DNA of 64,000 nucleotides from an uncultured Pelagimonas sp. (GTDB taxonomy: Bacteria; Pseudomonadota; Alphaproteobacteria; Rhodobacterales; Rhodobacteraceae). Below the pieces are notes generated by a model. The model was given only the letters and a program-made list of their open reading frames with translations. It was not told the origin of the DNA and did no database searches. This document shows, in pieces, positions 35,804-43,700 of this stretch (the first letter of the stretch is position 1; each line of letters opens with the position of its first letter). The stretch covers positions 496,001 through 560,000 of the forward strand of contig CANMIH010000001.1 in NCBI GenBank assembly GCA_947497905.1, written 5' to 3'. Made by a program: the position numbers and the translations under genes.

Positions 35804-36484
35804 TTACATGACCTTGAGGCCAAGCTCCCCCAGTAAAATGGCGGCCTGCTGTTTGGAGATCACAGCACCTTTGAACCTACGGGCGTCGGACAGTCGAATG
35901 CCGCCCAAATCCGCCCCGCGTAAATCAGCATTCTGAAAACGACCATCGACCAGATGCGCATCACGTAAGGAACAGTCCTCAAAGACCGTATCGCGAAAAT
36001 CGCAGGACCGCATATCGGCGTCACTAAAGTTGATCTGGCGCAGGGTCATCTTGCGGAAGGAAAGCTTTGGCAAAATGGCCAGAACAAACAGCACCTCCTC
36101 CAACGTGATGCCAAGAATTTGCGCCTCGGTCAGGTCCGCGCCCGTCAGTTTACAGCGTCGCAGGGTGGTATCAGTGAGGGTGGTGCCCCGCAAATTGGCA
36201 TTGCTGAAATCACAACCCTCCAGGTTGGCATCTGTCAGATTGGCACCCTGAAAGATCACCCCGGCGCCCCGGCATCCGGAAAACTGTGCCTCGTCCAGAC
36301 GCGTGCCGCGCAGCACACAGCGAGCCATCTGGCAGGTGTCAAATGTCCAGCCGCTCATATCCAGACCAGACAGATCGAGATCATCCAGACGACAGTTGGC
36401 TAACGTCACCACACGGCCTTCGGCGCAGAGGCGGGCCAGTTCAGCGCGGGTCGGATTCTGATCGGTAAGGGGGGTCTGTGTCAT
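35804..36484 (-). CDS. Pentapeptide repeat protein
   Basis: 226 residues. From about residue 28 to 130 and again 150-200 the sequence follows A(D/N)Lxx pentapeptides (LSGLDMSGW, ANLTDANLEGCDFSNANLRG, ADLRGADLGG), which fold into a right-handed quadrilateral beta helix. A non-repeat insert (ITLEEVLFVLAILPKLSF, about 130-150) interrupts the helix. The function is unknown: some family members mimic DNA and protect gyrase, most are unassigned. No quinolone or toxin context is seen. Confidence 0.85.
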   Translation of the reverse strand: MTQTPLTDQNPTRAELARLCAEGRVVTLANCRLDDLDLSGLDMSGWTFDTCQMARCVLRGTRLDEAQFSGCRGAGVIFQGANLTDANLEGCDFSNANLRGTTLTDTTLRRCKLTGADLTEAQILGITLEEVLFVLAILPKLSFRKMTLRQINFSDADMRSCDFRDTVFEDCSLRDAHLVDGRFQNADLRGADLGGIRLSDARRFKGAVISKQQAAILLGELGLKVM

Positions 36485-36551
36485 ACCCTGTCCATACCGG
36501 GCCTGACCTGCGATGCAAGTCTGATCAAATGCGCCGACACTCGGTCAGAGA

Positions 36552-37214
36552 TCAGGGCGTGTCGCGCTGAGACCAGTCTGCGATGGTGGTTTCCAGATCG
36601 CCATACCCGGTGCGCCGGTGCTCAAAAGATAGCCCCATACGCGAGGCCTGTTCCTGGGCCATCTCTACCAGTTTGGGATCATCGACCTGAGACAGATACA
36701 CCAGAGCTTCGTAATTGCCGAAATACATCTCAAGCAGGGCAGGGTGTTTGTCGAGGCCGAGCGGTTTCCAGATGAAGCTGTCGAATTGCCGAACCAGAAA
36801 ATCGGTCAGGTAGAACGAAGTCACCTCACCCCGGTCCTCAAAGGCCTGCACACCGTCGAAAAAGGCATAGCAATGCGGCCCAACGACCATTTCGACGCCC
36901 ATCTCGTCACAGGCGGCTTTGAGCAATCCACCTGTGCCGCAATCGGCATAGACGACAAAGATCTGGTCATAGTTGGGCCGGTGTTTGTCGACGGCGGCCC
37001 GCACGGCGTCCGTGATCTTGTGGGGACTGTTGTGCAGGATCGCAGGCAGACAGGTGAGATCCATGTGATCCCAGCCGTTGCGTGTCTTTATATCGATGAT
37101 TTCACGGGCCAGAGCACCGCAGGCCAACAAAAGGATCTTTCCCTCACCGCTTGCGGCAAGGCCATCTGAGGCAAGTTGGCTATCGTCTGGAGTATCAGGG
37201 ATGGCTGTCGTCAT
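36552..37214 (-). CDS. DUF1638 domain protein
   Basis: 220 residues; the domain starts KILLLACGALAREI and includes FVVYADCGTGG and PHCYAFFDG, with conserved Cys and His that could bind a metal or cofactor. DUF1638 genes recur beside corrinoid and methyltransferase genes, as here: the corrinoid protein is the next major gene upstream on the same strand. The start MTTAIPD overlaps the end of a 57-residue membrane protein gene by 20 bases. A role in servicing the corrinoid or methionine synthase system is inferred from context, not shown. Confidence 0.85.
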   Translation of the reverse strand: MTTAIPDTPDDSQLASDGLAASGEGKILLLACGALAREIIDIKTRNGWDHMDLTCLPAILHNSPHKITDAVRAAVDKHRPNYDQIFVVYADCGTGGLLKAACDEMGVEMVVGPHCYAFFDGVQAFEDRGEVTSFYLTDFLVRQFDSFIWKPLGLDKHPALLEMYFGNYEALVYLSQVDDPKLVEMAQEQASRMGLSFEHRRTGYGDLETTIADWSQRDTP

Positions 37215-37368
37215 GGGGCACATGTGCCAGCGCCCAGCGGGCCACGAGCACCAAACAAAGGAGGATCGGGACGATATTCAGGAACCCCCAAGCCGACATA
37301 GCCCAGACAGTCAGTGCCGCGGCACCAATGACGCTTAGGATCAATAGGGCAAAGGTTGTTACTGGCAT
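37195..37368 (-). CDS. Small two-helix membrane protein (57 residues, hypothetical)
   Basis: Reads MPVTTFALLILSVIGAAAL, then TVWAMSAWGFLNIVPILLCL and VLVARWALAHVPHDDSHP. It is two hydrophobic segments (about 4-24 and 28-46) with a short polar tail. A strong ribosome-binding site, GGAGGAGAT, lies six to eight bases before the ATG at 37366-37368. The gene overlaps the DUF1638 start by 20 bases and lies just downstream of the corrinoid gene's terminator, so it probably starts its own transcript with DUF1638. No family is recognised; the coupling suggests it anchors or assists DUF1638. Confidence 0.7.
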   Translation of the reverse strand: MPVTTFALLILSVIGAAALTVWAMSAWGFLNIVPILLCLVLVARWALAHVPHDDSHP

Positions 37369-37413
37369 ACCGATCTCCTCCTTGGGTCAGTATGTATCAG
37401 ATATGGGTAAAGA

Positions 37414-37443
37414 AAAAGGCCTCTTCAAGGGAAGAGGCCTTTT
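37414..37443 (-). terminator. Intrinsic terminator of the corrinoid protein gene
   Basis: A perfect 13-bp stem (AAAAGGCCTCTTC / GAAGAGGCCTTTT) around the loop AAGG, 18 bases after the corrinoid gene stop on the minus strand. The A/T ends supply a T run in either direction. The stem extends to both tails without mismatch. Confidence 0.92.
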
Positions 37444-37460
37444 CCGCAAAGTCTCGCGGA

Positions 37461-38159
37461 TCAGCCCGCCATCTGGTTGTGCTTGCGCGCCACGAACTCT
37501 TTGGCGGTTTCCACGGCCACTGCAGCATCGCGGCAGTAGGCGTCTGCGCCAATGGCTTTGCCGAACTCTTCGTTCAGCGGGGCACCGCCCACCAGGACAA
37601 TGTAATCGTCGCGTTTGCCCTGTTCGACCATGGTGTCGATTACGACCTTCATGTAAGGCATCGTGGTTGTCAGCAGGGCCGACATGCCGAGAATGTCTGG
37701 CTTGTGCTCTTCCAGAGCTTCCAGATAGTTCTCAACCGGGTTGTTGATGCCGATGTCGACAACTTCAAAGCCCGCGCCTTCCATCATCATCGAAACAAGG
37801 TTCTTGCCGATGTCGTGGATGTCGCCCTTAACGGTGCCGATCACCATCGAACCCATGCGCGGGGCGCCGGTTGCGGCCAGCAGAGGCTTGAGGATGGCCA
37901 TGCCGCCCTTCATTGCGTTTGCCGCTAGAAGAACCTCAGGAACAAAGAGGATACCATCACGGAAGTCGGCGCCCACGATGGTCATGCCGCCAACCAGAGC
38001 TTTGGTCAGAATCTCATAGGGCTCCCAGTTGCGTTCCAGAAGGATGTTCACGCCCTCTTCGATCTCTTCTTTGAGACCGTCGTAGAGGTCGTCGAACATC
38101 TGTTGAACAAGCTCTTCGTCGTCCAGTTCGGAGAGGATGATATCTTCTTCTTCTGACAT
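37461..38159 (-). CDS. Corrinoid (vitamin B12-binding) protein, probable split MetH subunit
   Basis: 232 residues. A helical cap domain (about 15-100) precedes a cobalamin-binding Rossmann domain with D-x-H-x-x-G at D113-H115-G118 (KGDIHDIGKN), then GINNPVENY, SALLTTTMPYM and VLVGGAPLN. It carries the methyl group on cobalt. In roseobacters such stand-alone proteins have been found to be the B12 module of a methionine synthase split into pieces; the homocysteine module candidate lies at 39756-40772. The ATG at 38159 follows AAGGAAA. It could instead partner the MttB-family protein at 43.7 kb. Confidence 0.9.
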   Translation of the reverse strand: MSEEEDIILSELDDEELVQQMFDDLYDGLKEEIEEGVNILLERNWEPYEILTKALVGGMTIVGADFRDGILFVPEVLLAANAMKGGMAILKPLLAATGAPRMGSMVIGTVKGDIHDIGKNLVSMMMEGAGFEVVDIGINNPVENYLEALEEHKPDILGMSALLTTTMPYMKVVIDTMVEQGKRDDYIVLVGGAPLNEEFGKAIGADAYCRDAAVAVETAKEFVARKHNQMAG

Positions 38160-38171
38160 GAGCGTTTCCTT

Positions 38172-38211
38172 CATGCGGGGGCATGCGTCATGCATGCAGT
38201 GTCTTTCATGC
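38172..38211. repeat. Cluster of CATGC repeats before the corrinoid gene
   Basis: CATGC/GCATG occurs five times in 40 bases (38172, 38182, 38189, 38193, 38207), including GCATGC and TGCATGC palindromes, starting 13 bases upstream of the corrinoid start codon. It may be an operator or a folded leader; nothing known was matched. Confidence 0.4.
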
Positions 38212-38309
38212 GACTATTCTGCATTTTTATGCCGGGTCAATTGGCGGAATGCGACATCGAGTAAAGTTCTACCGACCATTCGTCTTTTTTCGGACGAATT
38301 ATTGCGTTT

Positions 38310-38324
38310 GTTCATGGTTTGTTC
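38310..38324. promoter_or_regulatory. LexA box of the radical SAM gene
   Basis: GTTC-ATGGTTT-GTTC, an exact GTTC-N7-GTTC site like that of lexA in this window. It ends 12 bases before the start codon of the radical SAM gene, where a bound repressor would block transcription. Confidence 0.85.
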
Positions 38325-38336
38325 TAGTTTTGTTTC

Positions 38337-39425
38337 ATGTCAAATTCTCCCCGTTTCGTCGCCTTTGAACGCCGCCCGGCACGGGCCGCCGCAAGCAATA
38401 CTGGCGGACGCTTTGAAAAATATACCAAATCCGACGTGCATGACGGTTGGGACATATTTGAGGATTTGCCGATTCTCAAAACCGAGGTGCGCGATGAACG
38501 CCCCCGGTCTGTTGTCAACTATGTCCGCTCTCCTGACCTACCTTTCGATCGGTCGCTCAATCCCTATCGCGGGTGCGAACACGGTTGTATCTATTGTTTT
38601 GCCCGCCCGACCCATGCCTATCTAGGGCTGTCACCGGGGCTAGACTTTGAGACCCAGTTGATCGCGCGCCCGGAGGCGGCGCAGGTTCTGGACCGCGAGT
38701 TGCGCAGCAAGAGCTATCAGGTGGCGCCTTTGGCGATTGGCACCAACACCGATCCTTACCAACCGATTGAACGCGACCGGGGCATCATGCGTGCCTGTCT
38801 TGAGGTGCTGCGGGCCTTTCGTCATCCCGTGGCGATTGTGACCAAAGGCACCTTGATCGAGCGGGATATCGACATTCTCGCAGATATGGCGGCGCAGGGG
38901 TTGGTGCGTGTTGGGATCTCGGTGACCGCACTTGATCCGGTGTTGTGTCGCAAGATGGAACCCCGTGCGCCTTCGCCGAAACGTCGGATTGAAATCATAC
39001 GTCGGCTGACCGGGGCGGGTATCCCGGTGCGTGTCATGGCCTCGCCCATGGTGCCAGCGTTGACCGATCCCGAGCTGGAAGCAATCCTGGAAGCGGGGGC
39101 CAGCGCGGGGGCTGAGAGCGCCAGCTATATCATGCTACGCCTACCACTTGAGGTGGCTGATCTGTGGCGGGCGTGGTTGGCAGAACACTATCCCAATCGG
39201 CTCAATCGCGTGATGGGACATATCCGCGAGATGCATGGGGGAGAGGACTATGCGGCAAACTGGGGCGCACGGATGCGCGGAGAAGGTGTTTATGCCGACC
39301 TGATCGCCCAAAGGTTTCAGCGCGCGCGGCGGAAACTGGGCCTGGAAGAGCGGGTTGCGCCGCTGCGGTGCGACTTGTTTCAGCCGCCGCTGGCACGAGG
39401 GGCGCAGATGGCGCTGGATCTATGA
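38337..39425 (+). CDS. PA0069-family radical SAM protein (spore photoproduct lyase-like)
   Basis: 362 residues. The 4Fe-4S/SAM motif is C80-x3-C84-x2-C87 in GCEHGCIYCFAR, preceded by SLNPYRGC. A TIM-barrel core carries GTNTDPYQPIE and VTKGTLIERDIDIL, features shared with the SplB group that reverses thymine lesions by radical chemistry. The substrate is unknown. The LexA box 12 bases upstream of its ATG points to a DNA-damage role. There is no obvious ribosome-binding site, so it may be translated from a very short leader. It is convergent with a small hypothetical gene. Confidence 0.9.
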   Translation: MSNSPRFVAFERRPARAAASNTGGRFEKYTKSDVHDGWDIFEDLPILKTEVRDERPRSVVNYVRSPDLPFDRSLNPYRGCEHGCIYCFARPTHAYLGLSPGLDFETQLIARPEAAQVLDRELRSKSYQVAPLAIGTNTDPYQPIERDRGIMRACLEVLRAFRHPVAIVTKGTLIERDIDILADMAAQGLVRVGISVTALDPVLCRKMEPRAPSPKRRIEIIRRLTGAGIPVRVMASPMVPALTDPELEAILEAGASAGAESASYIMLRLPLEVADLWRAWLAEHYPNRLNRVMGHIREMHGGEDYAANWGARMRGEGVYADLIAQRFQRARRKLGLEERVAPLRCDLFQPPLARGAQMALDL

Positions 39426-39623
39426 GGAGGTGGTGCCGGTATTGTCGACCGCAAGCCGAATATGAGGTTCTGCGCTAAACCCTTGAGGGGACGTCAATTC
39501 TTGTTGGGCAACTGCGCGCGCGTGTTGGAGAGCTGCGAGAGTGCGGGCGGAGGCGTTGTCTTTCAAAGCGCGCTCAACGTCGAGAAGGACGTCTGTGACC
39601 CAATTGAAGTGTGCTGTGGACAT
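39420..39623 (-). CDS. Small hypothetical protein (67 residues)
   Basis: MSTAHFNWVTDVLLDVERAL and a following helical, alanine-rich stretch make a soluble, mostly helical protein. GGGATC lies about six bases before the ATG. It overlaps the convergent radical SAM gene by six bases and lies between it and the homocysteine methyltransferase gene. No family is recognised. Codon use looks like a real gene, and the amino acid pattern is plausible, but conservation cannot be checked here. Confidence 0.5.
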   Translation of the reverse strand: MSTAHFNWVTDVLLDVERALKDNASARTLAALQHARAVAQQELTSPQGFSAEPHIRLAVDNTGTTSS

Positions 39624-39706
39624 TGGTGATCCCGATACTAGTTATCTACCGATACCCAGACATGGTAAACTGTTCGTTAATCAACCGTGACCTGACAAAA
39701 ATAGAT

Positions 39707-39729
39707 ACGGGTGACGCTTGGTCACCCGT
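39707..39729 (-). terminator. Terminator of the homocysteine methyltransferase gene
   Basis: ACGGGTGAC pairs with GTCACCCGT over nine bases with a 5-base loop. On the minus strand it is followed by ATCTATTTTTGTC. It lies 27 bases after the stop. Confidence 0.85.
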
Positions 39730-39755
39730 TTAGATTTTATGATTTTTTTACGGTG

Positions 39756-40772
39756 TCAGCTTTTCCGGCGACGGCCACGGCGCTCGCGCTGAGGACCTTC
39801 ATCCTCACCTGTGCCATCGCTGTCCGAGCTGAAGCCGCCCAACTTTTCTGCAATCAGGTCAAGCGTTGGACGCGCCCCTTTGGGGGTTTCATCAAGGGCC
39901 TTGCGCATGGCCTCGAGGTGCACAGGCAGGGTGCCACAGCATCCACCGACAATTCGCGCACCCGCGTCGCGGGCCAGAACGGCATATTCGCCCATCAATT
40001 CAGGTGTGCCATCGTAGTGGATATGCCCATCGACGTATTTCGGAATGCCTGCATTGCCTTTTGCGATGATGGGGCGCTCAGTCCCCTGCGCGGCAAAGCC
40101 CAGAACGGTGCGCATCAGGTCAGACGCGCCAACACCACAGTTGGCACCAAAGCCAATCGGTGGGTTGGGCAGGCTTTCCACCAAAGCCGAAAGATCCGCC
40201 GAGGTCACACCCATCATGGTGCGGCCCGCAGTGTCAAAGCTCATGGTGCCACACCAGGGAGCGTTCAGATTGGCAAAGGCTTCGGCTGCGGCGCGGAATT
40301 CCTCTGGTGCCGAGATGGTTTCAACCCAGAGCACATCTGCGCCACCGTCCAGAAGGCCTTTGGCGGTCTCTTCGAACATCTCAACTGCGGTTTCGTGGCT
40401 CAATGTGCCTGCCGCGCCCATGATCTCGCCGGTTGGGCCAACGGATCCGGCAACGATCACCTGACGACCAGCCGCATCCGCCACTTCGCGCCCCAGTTCA
40501 GCCGCGAGTTTTGAGAACTCATAAGCTTTGTCCGCCGCATCATGCAGTTTCAGACGCGAGGCATTGCCGCCAAACGAGTTGGTCAGAAACAGATCCGACC
40601 CGGCGTTGACCGCATTGCGATACAGGGTGCGGATTTTCTCTGGCTCGTCCCGGTTCCAGAATTCCGGTGCGTCGCCGGATTGCAGGCCCATATTGAACAG
40701 GTTTGTACCGGTGGCGCCGTCCGCCAGTAGGACATCGCGCTCAGCCAGCGCTTTGGTCAGTGCATCGCTCAT
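39756..40772 (-). CDS. bmt: Homocysteine S-methyltransferase domain protein (Bmt; probable split MetH subunit)
   Basis: 338 residues, a zinc TIM barrel. The zinc ligands are C212 in GANCGVG and the C278-C279 pair in GGCCGTLP, as in MetH and betaine-homocysteine methyltransferase. N-terminal DGATGTNLF is typical. The last ~40 residues are charged and unstructured (ending RRGRRRKS). It transfers a methyl group to homocysteine. Database names call this betaine-homocysteine methyltransferase, but the linked corrinoid gene argues for the homocysteine module of a split, B12-dependent methionine synthase. The pterin-binding module is not in the window. Confidence 0.9.
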   Translation of the reverse strand: MSDALTKALAERDVLLADGATGTNLFNMGLQSGDAPEFWNRDEPEKIRTLYRNAVNAGSDLFLTNSFGGNASRLKLHDAADKAYEFSKLAAELGREVADAAGRQVIVAGSVGPTGEIMGAAGTLSHETAVEMFEETAKGLLDGGADVLWVETISAPEEFRAAAEAFANLNAPWCGTMSFDTAGRTMMGVTSADLSALVESLPNPPIGFGANCGVGASDLMRTVLGFAAQGTERPIIAKGNAGIPKYVDGHIHYDGTPELMGEYAVLARDAGARIVGGCCGTLPVHLEAMRKALDETPKGARPTLDLIAEKLGGFSSDSDGTGEDEGPQRERRGRRRKS

Positions 40773-40830
40773 GAATCTTGCCTTTGCTCAGGTTGCGCGC
40801 GGTGTTTCATACACAGCATTCCATAGCAAA

Positions 40831-40856
40831 CTCATAATCTGCATGATGGTTATGAG
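40831..40856. promoter_or_regulatory. Inverted repeat upstream of the homocysteine methyltransferase gene
   Basis: CTCATAA-N12-TTATGAG, perfect 7-base arms 12 bases apart, about 60 bases before the bmt start. The spacing fits a dimeric transcription factor, such as a LysR-type methionine regulator, but no known consensus was confirmed. Confidence 0.45.
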
Positions 40857-40876
40857 CTTTGTGCAAGGATATGCGG

Positions 40877-41152
40877 TTAAAGTCCGGTGACCTTGTAGTC
40901 GCGCGGGATGCCGTCACTTATTTTGGCCCAGTCCGAGCCACCGGCACGGGTTTGGTGTGCCTCGAAGGCTGCGGCATCGGTGAACTCTTCCGCCACATCA
41001 AATCTACCAACAATGTCAGGATGTTCTGTGACTGAGAAACTCAGGCAGCCGGGTTCAGCGCGGGTCAGGCGGATATGCTCAGGTAATGCGGCGCGTATGT
41101 CCGCAATGCGCTCCGGCGGCACCTGGATGTGTCCAGTTAATACAACGGTCAT
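40877..41152 (-). CDS. Antibiotic biosynthesis monooxygenase (ABM) domain protein
   Basis: 91 residues, the usual size of a single ABM ferredoxin-like domain: VLTGHIQVPPERI at the start, EPGCLSFSV in the middle, and a closing FTDAAAFEAHQTRAG. Members are small quinol or heme-degrading-type monooxygenases, or simply dimeric ligand binders. The start MTVVLTGHI at 41152 is chosen because the longer open frame above it is unrelated and overlaps the YdcF gene. It lies seven bases after the YdcF gene in the guaA-YdcF-ABM series. Confidence 0.82.
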   Translation of the reverse strand: MTVVLTGHIQVPPERIADIRAALPEHIRLTRAEPGCLSFSVTEHPDIVGRFDVAEEFTDAAAFEAHQTRAGGSDWAKISDGIPRDYKVTGL

Positions 41153-41159
41153 GGTGGTC

Positions 41160-41786
41160 TCAGTGCAAAAGGGTTTCAGCGTTGGCAACGCCAAAGGCGT
41201 CTGCGGCAAGGTAAACAGGGAATCGCGCGAGGTTAAACCAGATTGCGAGGGTCTCGCGTCGTTTCCAGGCGGCATCGGCACGGGACGACGTGGCCACCAA
41301 TGTGATATCGCGCGCGCCCACCAGTTTGAACGAAATCCAGCTGCGCGGCAGATGGAAGGCGTCTGAAACCAGAATCACCGAGGCGGGATTGTCGAGCATC
41401 GGCAGTGTGAACAGCGCGTTCTGAAGCGTCGATTCGGAGTTTGGCTCGACGACCATCGCCTGTTCAGGAACCCCCCGCGTGCGGGCATAATCGGCCATCT
41501 GTGTCGCGACATCGCCAATCGGGCTTTCGCTGGCGGCGCCCGTAAAGGCCAGTTTCGGAGCTTTGCCGGCCAAGTAGAGATCAACGCAGGTTTCAACCCG
41601 CTGCTGGCTGTTTGGACCCAGCTCTCCGGTGGTGTCTGTCACGCCCGCACCCAAACAGACAATGACATCCGCATCAGACACTGCCGTATGACGTGGCCAA
41701 TACCGATCGACGGCCTCCACCGAGCCTTGGGTGAAAAGTAAAAGGCCAGCCCCGATCAGGACTGGCCAAATAAGTTTGCGGATCAT
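41160..41786 (-). CDS. YdcF family (DUF218) protein
   Basis: 208 residues. An N-terminal membrane anchor (about 5-22) precedes a DUF218 domain: [32 protein letters not shown] and [13 protein letters not shown]. The E. coli YdcF binds SAM; SanA-like members affect the envelope. The role here is unknown. Its start overlaps the guaA stop (ATGA), so it is translated with guaA. Confidence 0.85.
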   Translation of the reverse strand: MIRKLIWPVLIGAGLLLFTQGSVEAVDRYWPRHTAVSDADVIVCLGAGVTDTTGELGPNSQQRVETCVDLYLAGKAPKLAFTGAASESPIGDVATQMADYARTRGVPEQAMVVEPNSESTLQNALFTLPMLDNPASVILVSDAFHLPRSWISFKLVGARDITLVATSSRADAAWKRRETLAIWFNLARFPVYLAADAFGVANAETLLH

Positions 41787-43339
41787 TCCAGCTCGATGGT
41801 CCCGGGAGGTTTCGATGTGACGTCATAGAAGACGCGGTTCACACCTTTCACCTCGTTGATGATGCGAGTCATGGTCTCGCCCAGGAACTCGTGGCTGAAC
41901 GGATAGTAGTCCGCCGTCATGCCATCCACCGAGGTCACAGCGCGCAGGCCTACCGCGTAATCATAGGTCCGGCCATCGCCCATCACACCAACGGTGCGCA
42001 TCGGCAGAATGGCGGCGAAGGCCTGCCAGATCTCATCATAAAGACCATGCTTGCGGATCTGGTCGATATAAACGGCGTCGGCCTCTTGCAGGATCGCCAG
42101 CTTTTCGCGGGTGATCTCACCGGGGCAACGGATCGCCAAACCCGGTCCGGGGAAGGGGTGGCGGCCAATAAAGCTGTCCGGCAGTCCAAGTTCGCGACCC
42201 AATGTGCGCACTTCGTCTTTGAACAACCCGCGCAGAGGTTCAACAAGCTTGAGGCCCATTTTCTCTGGCAGACCACCCACGTTGTGGTGCGACTTGATGG
42301 TAACCGAAGGACCGCCCGAGAAGGACACGGATTCAATGACATCGGGGTACAGTGTACCCTGCGCCAGGAATTCAGCACCTTCGATCTGGTCGGCGTATTT
42401 CTGGAACACGTCGATGAAGAGCTTGCCGATGGTTTTGCGCTTGACCTCCGGGTCGCTGACACCTTCCAGCTCACCCAGGAACAGGTCGCTTTCGTCGGCG
42501 GCAATGAGGTTCAGGTTGTAGTTGTTGCGGAACATGTCCACAACTTCCTGCGCCTCGTTTTTGCGCAGCAAACCGTGATCCACAAACACACATGTGAGCT
42601 GATCGCCAATCGCCTCGTGCAGCAGGATGCCCGTGACCGAGCTGTCCACGCCGCCAGACAGGGCACAGATGACCTTTTTGTCACCCACCTGATCACGGAT
42701 GCTCTGAATCATCTCTTCGCGGTAGGCGCCCATGGTCCAGTCACCCGAGAACCCGGCCAGTTTGACAAAGTTCTCATATAGCTTCGCACCGCGCGGAGTG
42801 TGGTGTACCTCGGGGTGGAACTGTACCGCATAGAAATGACGGTCGGTGTTCGCGGTGATGGCGTAGGGTGCATTTGGCGACGTGCCATAGACCTCAAAGC
42901 CGGGGGCGATTTCGCTCACGTGATCGCCGTGGCTCATCCAGACCTGTTCGTCACCTTCGGTGAACCAACCGTCGAGAATATCCAATGTGTTCTCAGGGGT
43001 CACAAAGGCGCGGCCGAATTCCGCAGTGCCATGGCCGCTTTCGACCTTGCCACCCAGCTGGTGCATCATCACCTGCTGGCCGTAGCAGATGCCAAGGATC
43101 GGCACGCCGTAGTCAAAGATCTCTTGCGGCACGCGGGGCGATCCCTCGCGTGTCACACTGTCAGGGCCCCCGGAAAAGATCACGGCCTTGGGCGCGAGGT
43201 CGCGCACAAAATCCATCGTGACATTCTGATAGGGGTGAATTTCGCAATAAACATTCAGTTCACGCAGGCGACGCGCAATCAGCTGCGTTACCTGAGAACC
43301 GAAGTCGATGATGAGGAGGCGGTCATGCTGCTGTGTCAT
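41783..43339 (-). CDS. guaA: GMP synthase (glutamine-hydrolysing)
   Basis: 518 residues. The N-terminal amidotransferase carries C85 in GICYGQQ, with the later His/Glu triad FHPEVHHTP. The ATP pyrophosphatase loop is [10 protein letters not shown] (about 230), and the C-terminal dimerisation domain ends PPGTIELE. It makes GMP from XMP. The ATG at 43339 starts the conserved [16 protein letters not shown]; the open frame above it is not conserved. Operon: guaA, YdcF, ABM protein. Confidence 0.97.
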   Translation of the reverse strand: MTQQHDRLLIIDFGSQVTQLIARRLRELNVYCEIHPYQNVTMDFVRDLAPKAVIFSGGPDSVTREGSPRVPQEIFDYGVPILGICYGQQVMMHQLGGKVESGHGTAEFGRAFVTPENTLDILDGWFTEGDEQVWMSHGDHVSEIAPGFEVYGTSPNAPYAITANTDRHFYAVQFHPEVHHTPRGAKLYENFVKLAGFSGDWTMGAYREEMIQSIRDQVGDKKVICALSGGVDSSVTGILLHEAIGDQLTCVFVDHGLLRKNEAQEVVDMFRNNYNLNLIAADESDLFLGELEGVSDPEVKRKTIGKLFIDVFQKYADQIEGAEFLAQGTLYPDVIESVSFSGGPSVTIKSHHNVGGLPEKMGLKLVEPLRGLFKDEVRTLGRELGLPDSFIGRHPFPGPGLAIRCPGEITREKLAILQEADAVYIDQIRKHGLYDEIWQAFAAILPMRTVGVMGDGRTYDYAVGLRAVTSVDGMTADYYPFSHEFLGETMTRIINEVKGVNRVFYDVTSKPPGTIELE

Positions 43340-43700
43340 GTGCCCAGTTATGCGGGCGGACGGGCCTTTGCAATACTGTTTGTGACAGGATGACTGCATA
43401 TCTGCCAGTCGAAGCGGGCAGGGCGGGGCTGAACCTCTGCCAATCGACGGGATCGTGGCGATCTCGGGCCTGCGCTGTACTTCGGTACAGACGAAGGGCA
43501 CGCCCCGTCACGGGTCACGTGACCTGAAATCATCCAACATTCATCTGAGTTTGAGGCCGCACTTTTACGCAAAGCCGACAAGGATGTCGTTTTTTCACGT
43601 GAGGCGACGGAAACGCGGGGTGGGGTTTGGTCACAGCCGCTAAATTACTGAAAACGGTTCGGGCCCCGGCGGGCCTCTCTAAAACTATGAGGAAGATACC
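43340..43700. other. 361-base intergenic region between divergent guaA and the mttB-family gene
   Basis: No gene was recognised. It contains a UUCG-capped hairpin (CTGTAC-TTCG-GTACAG, 43475-43490), an inverted repeat CCCGT-C-ACGGG (43504-43514) and the 12-base palindrome GGTCACGTGACC (43513-43524) in quick succession. Further down, TTCACGTGAGG lies at 43596-43606, sharing CACGTGA. These may be operators for either flanking gene. No known riboswitch was matched. Confidence 0.5.
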
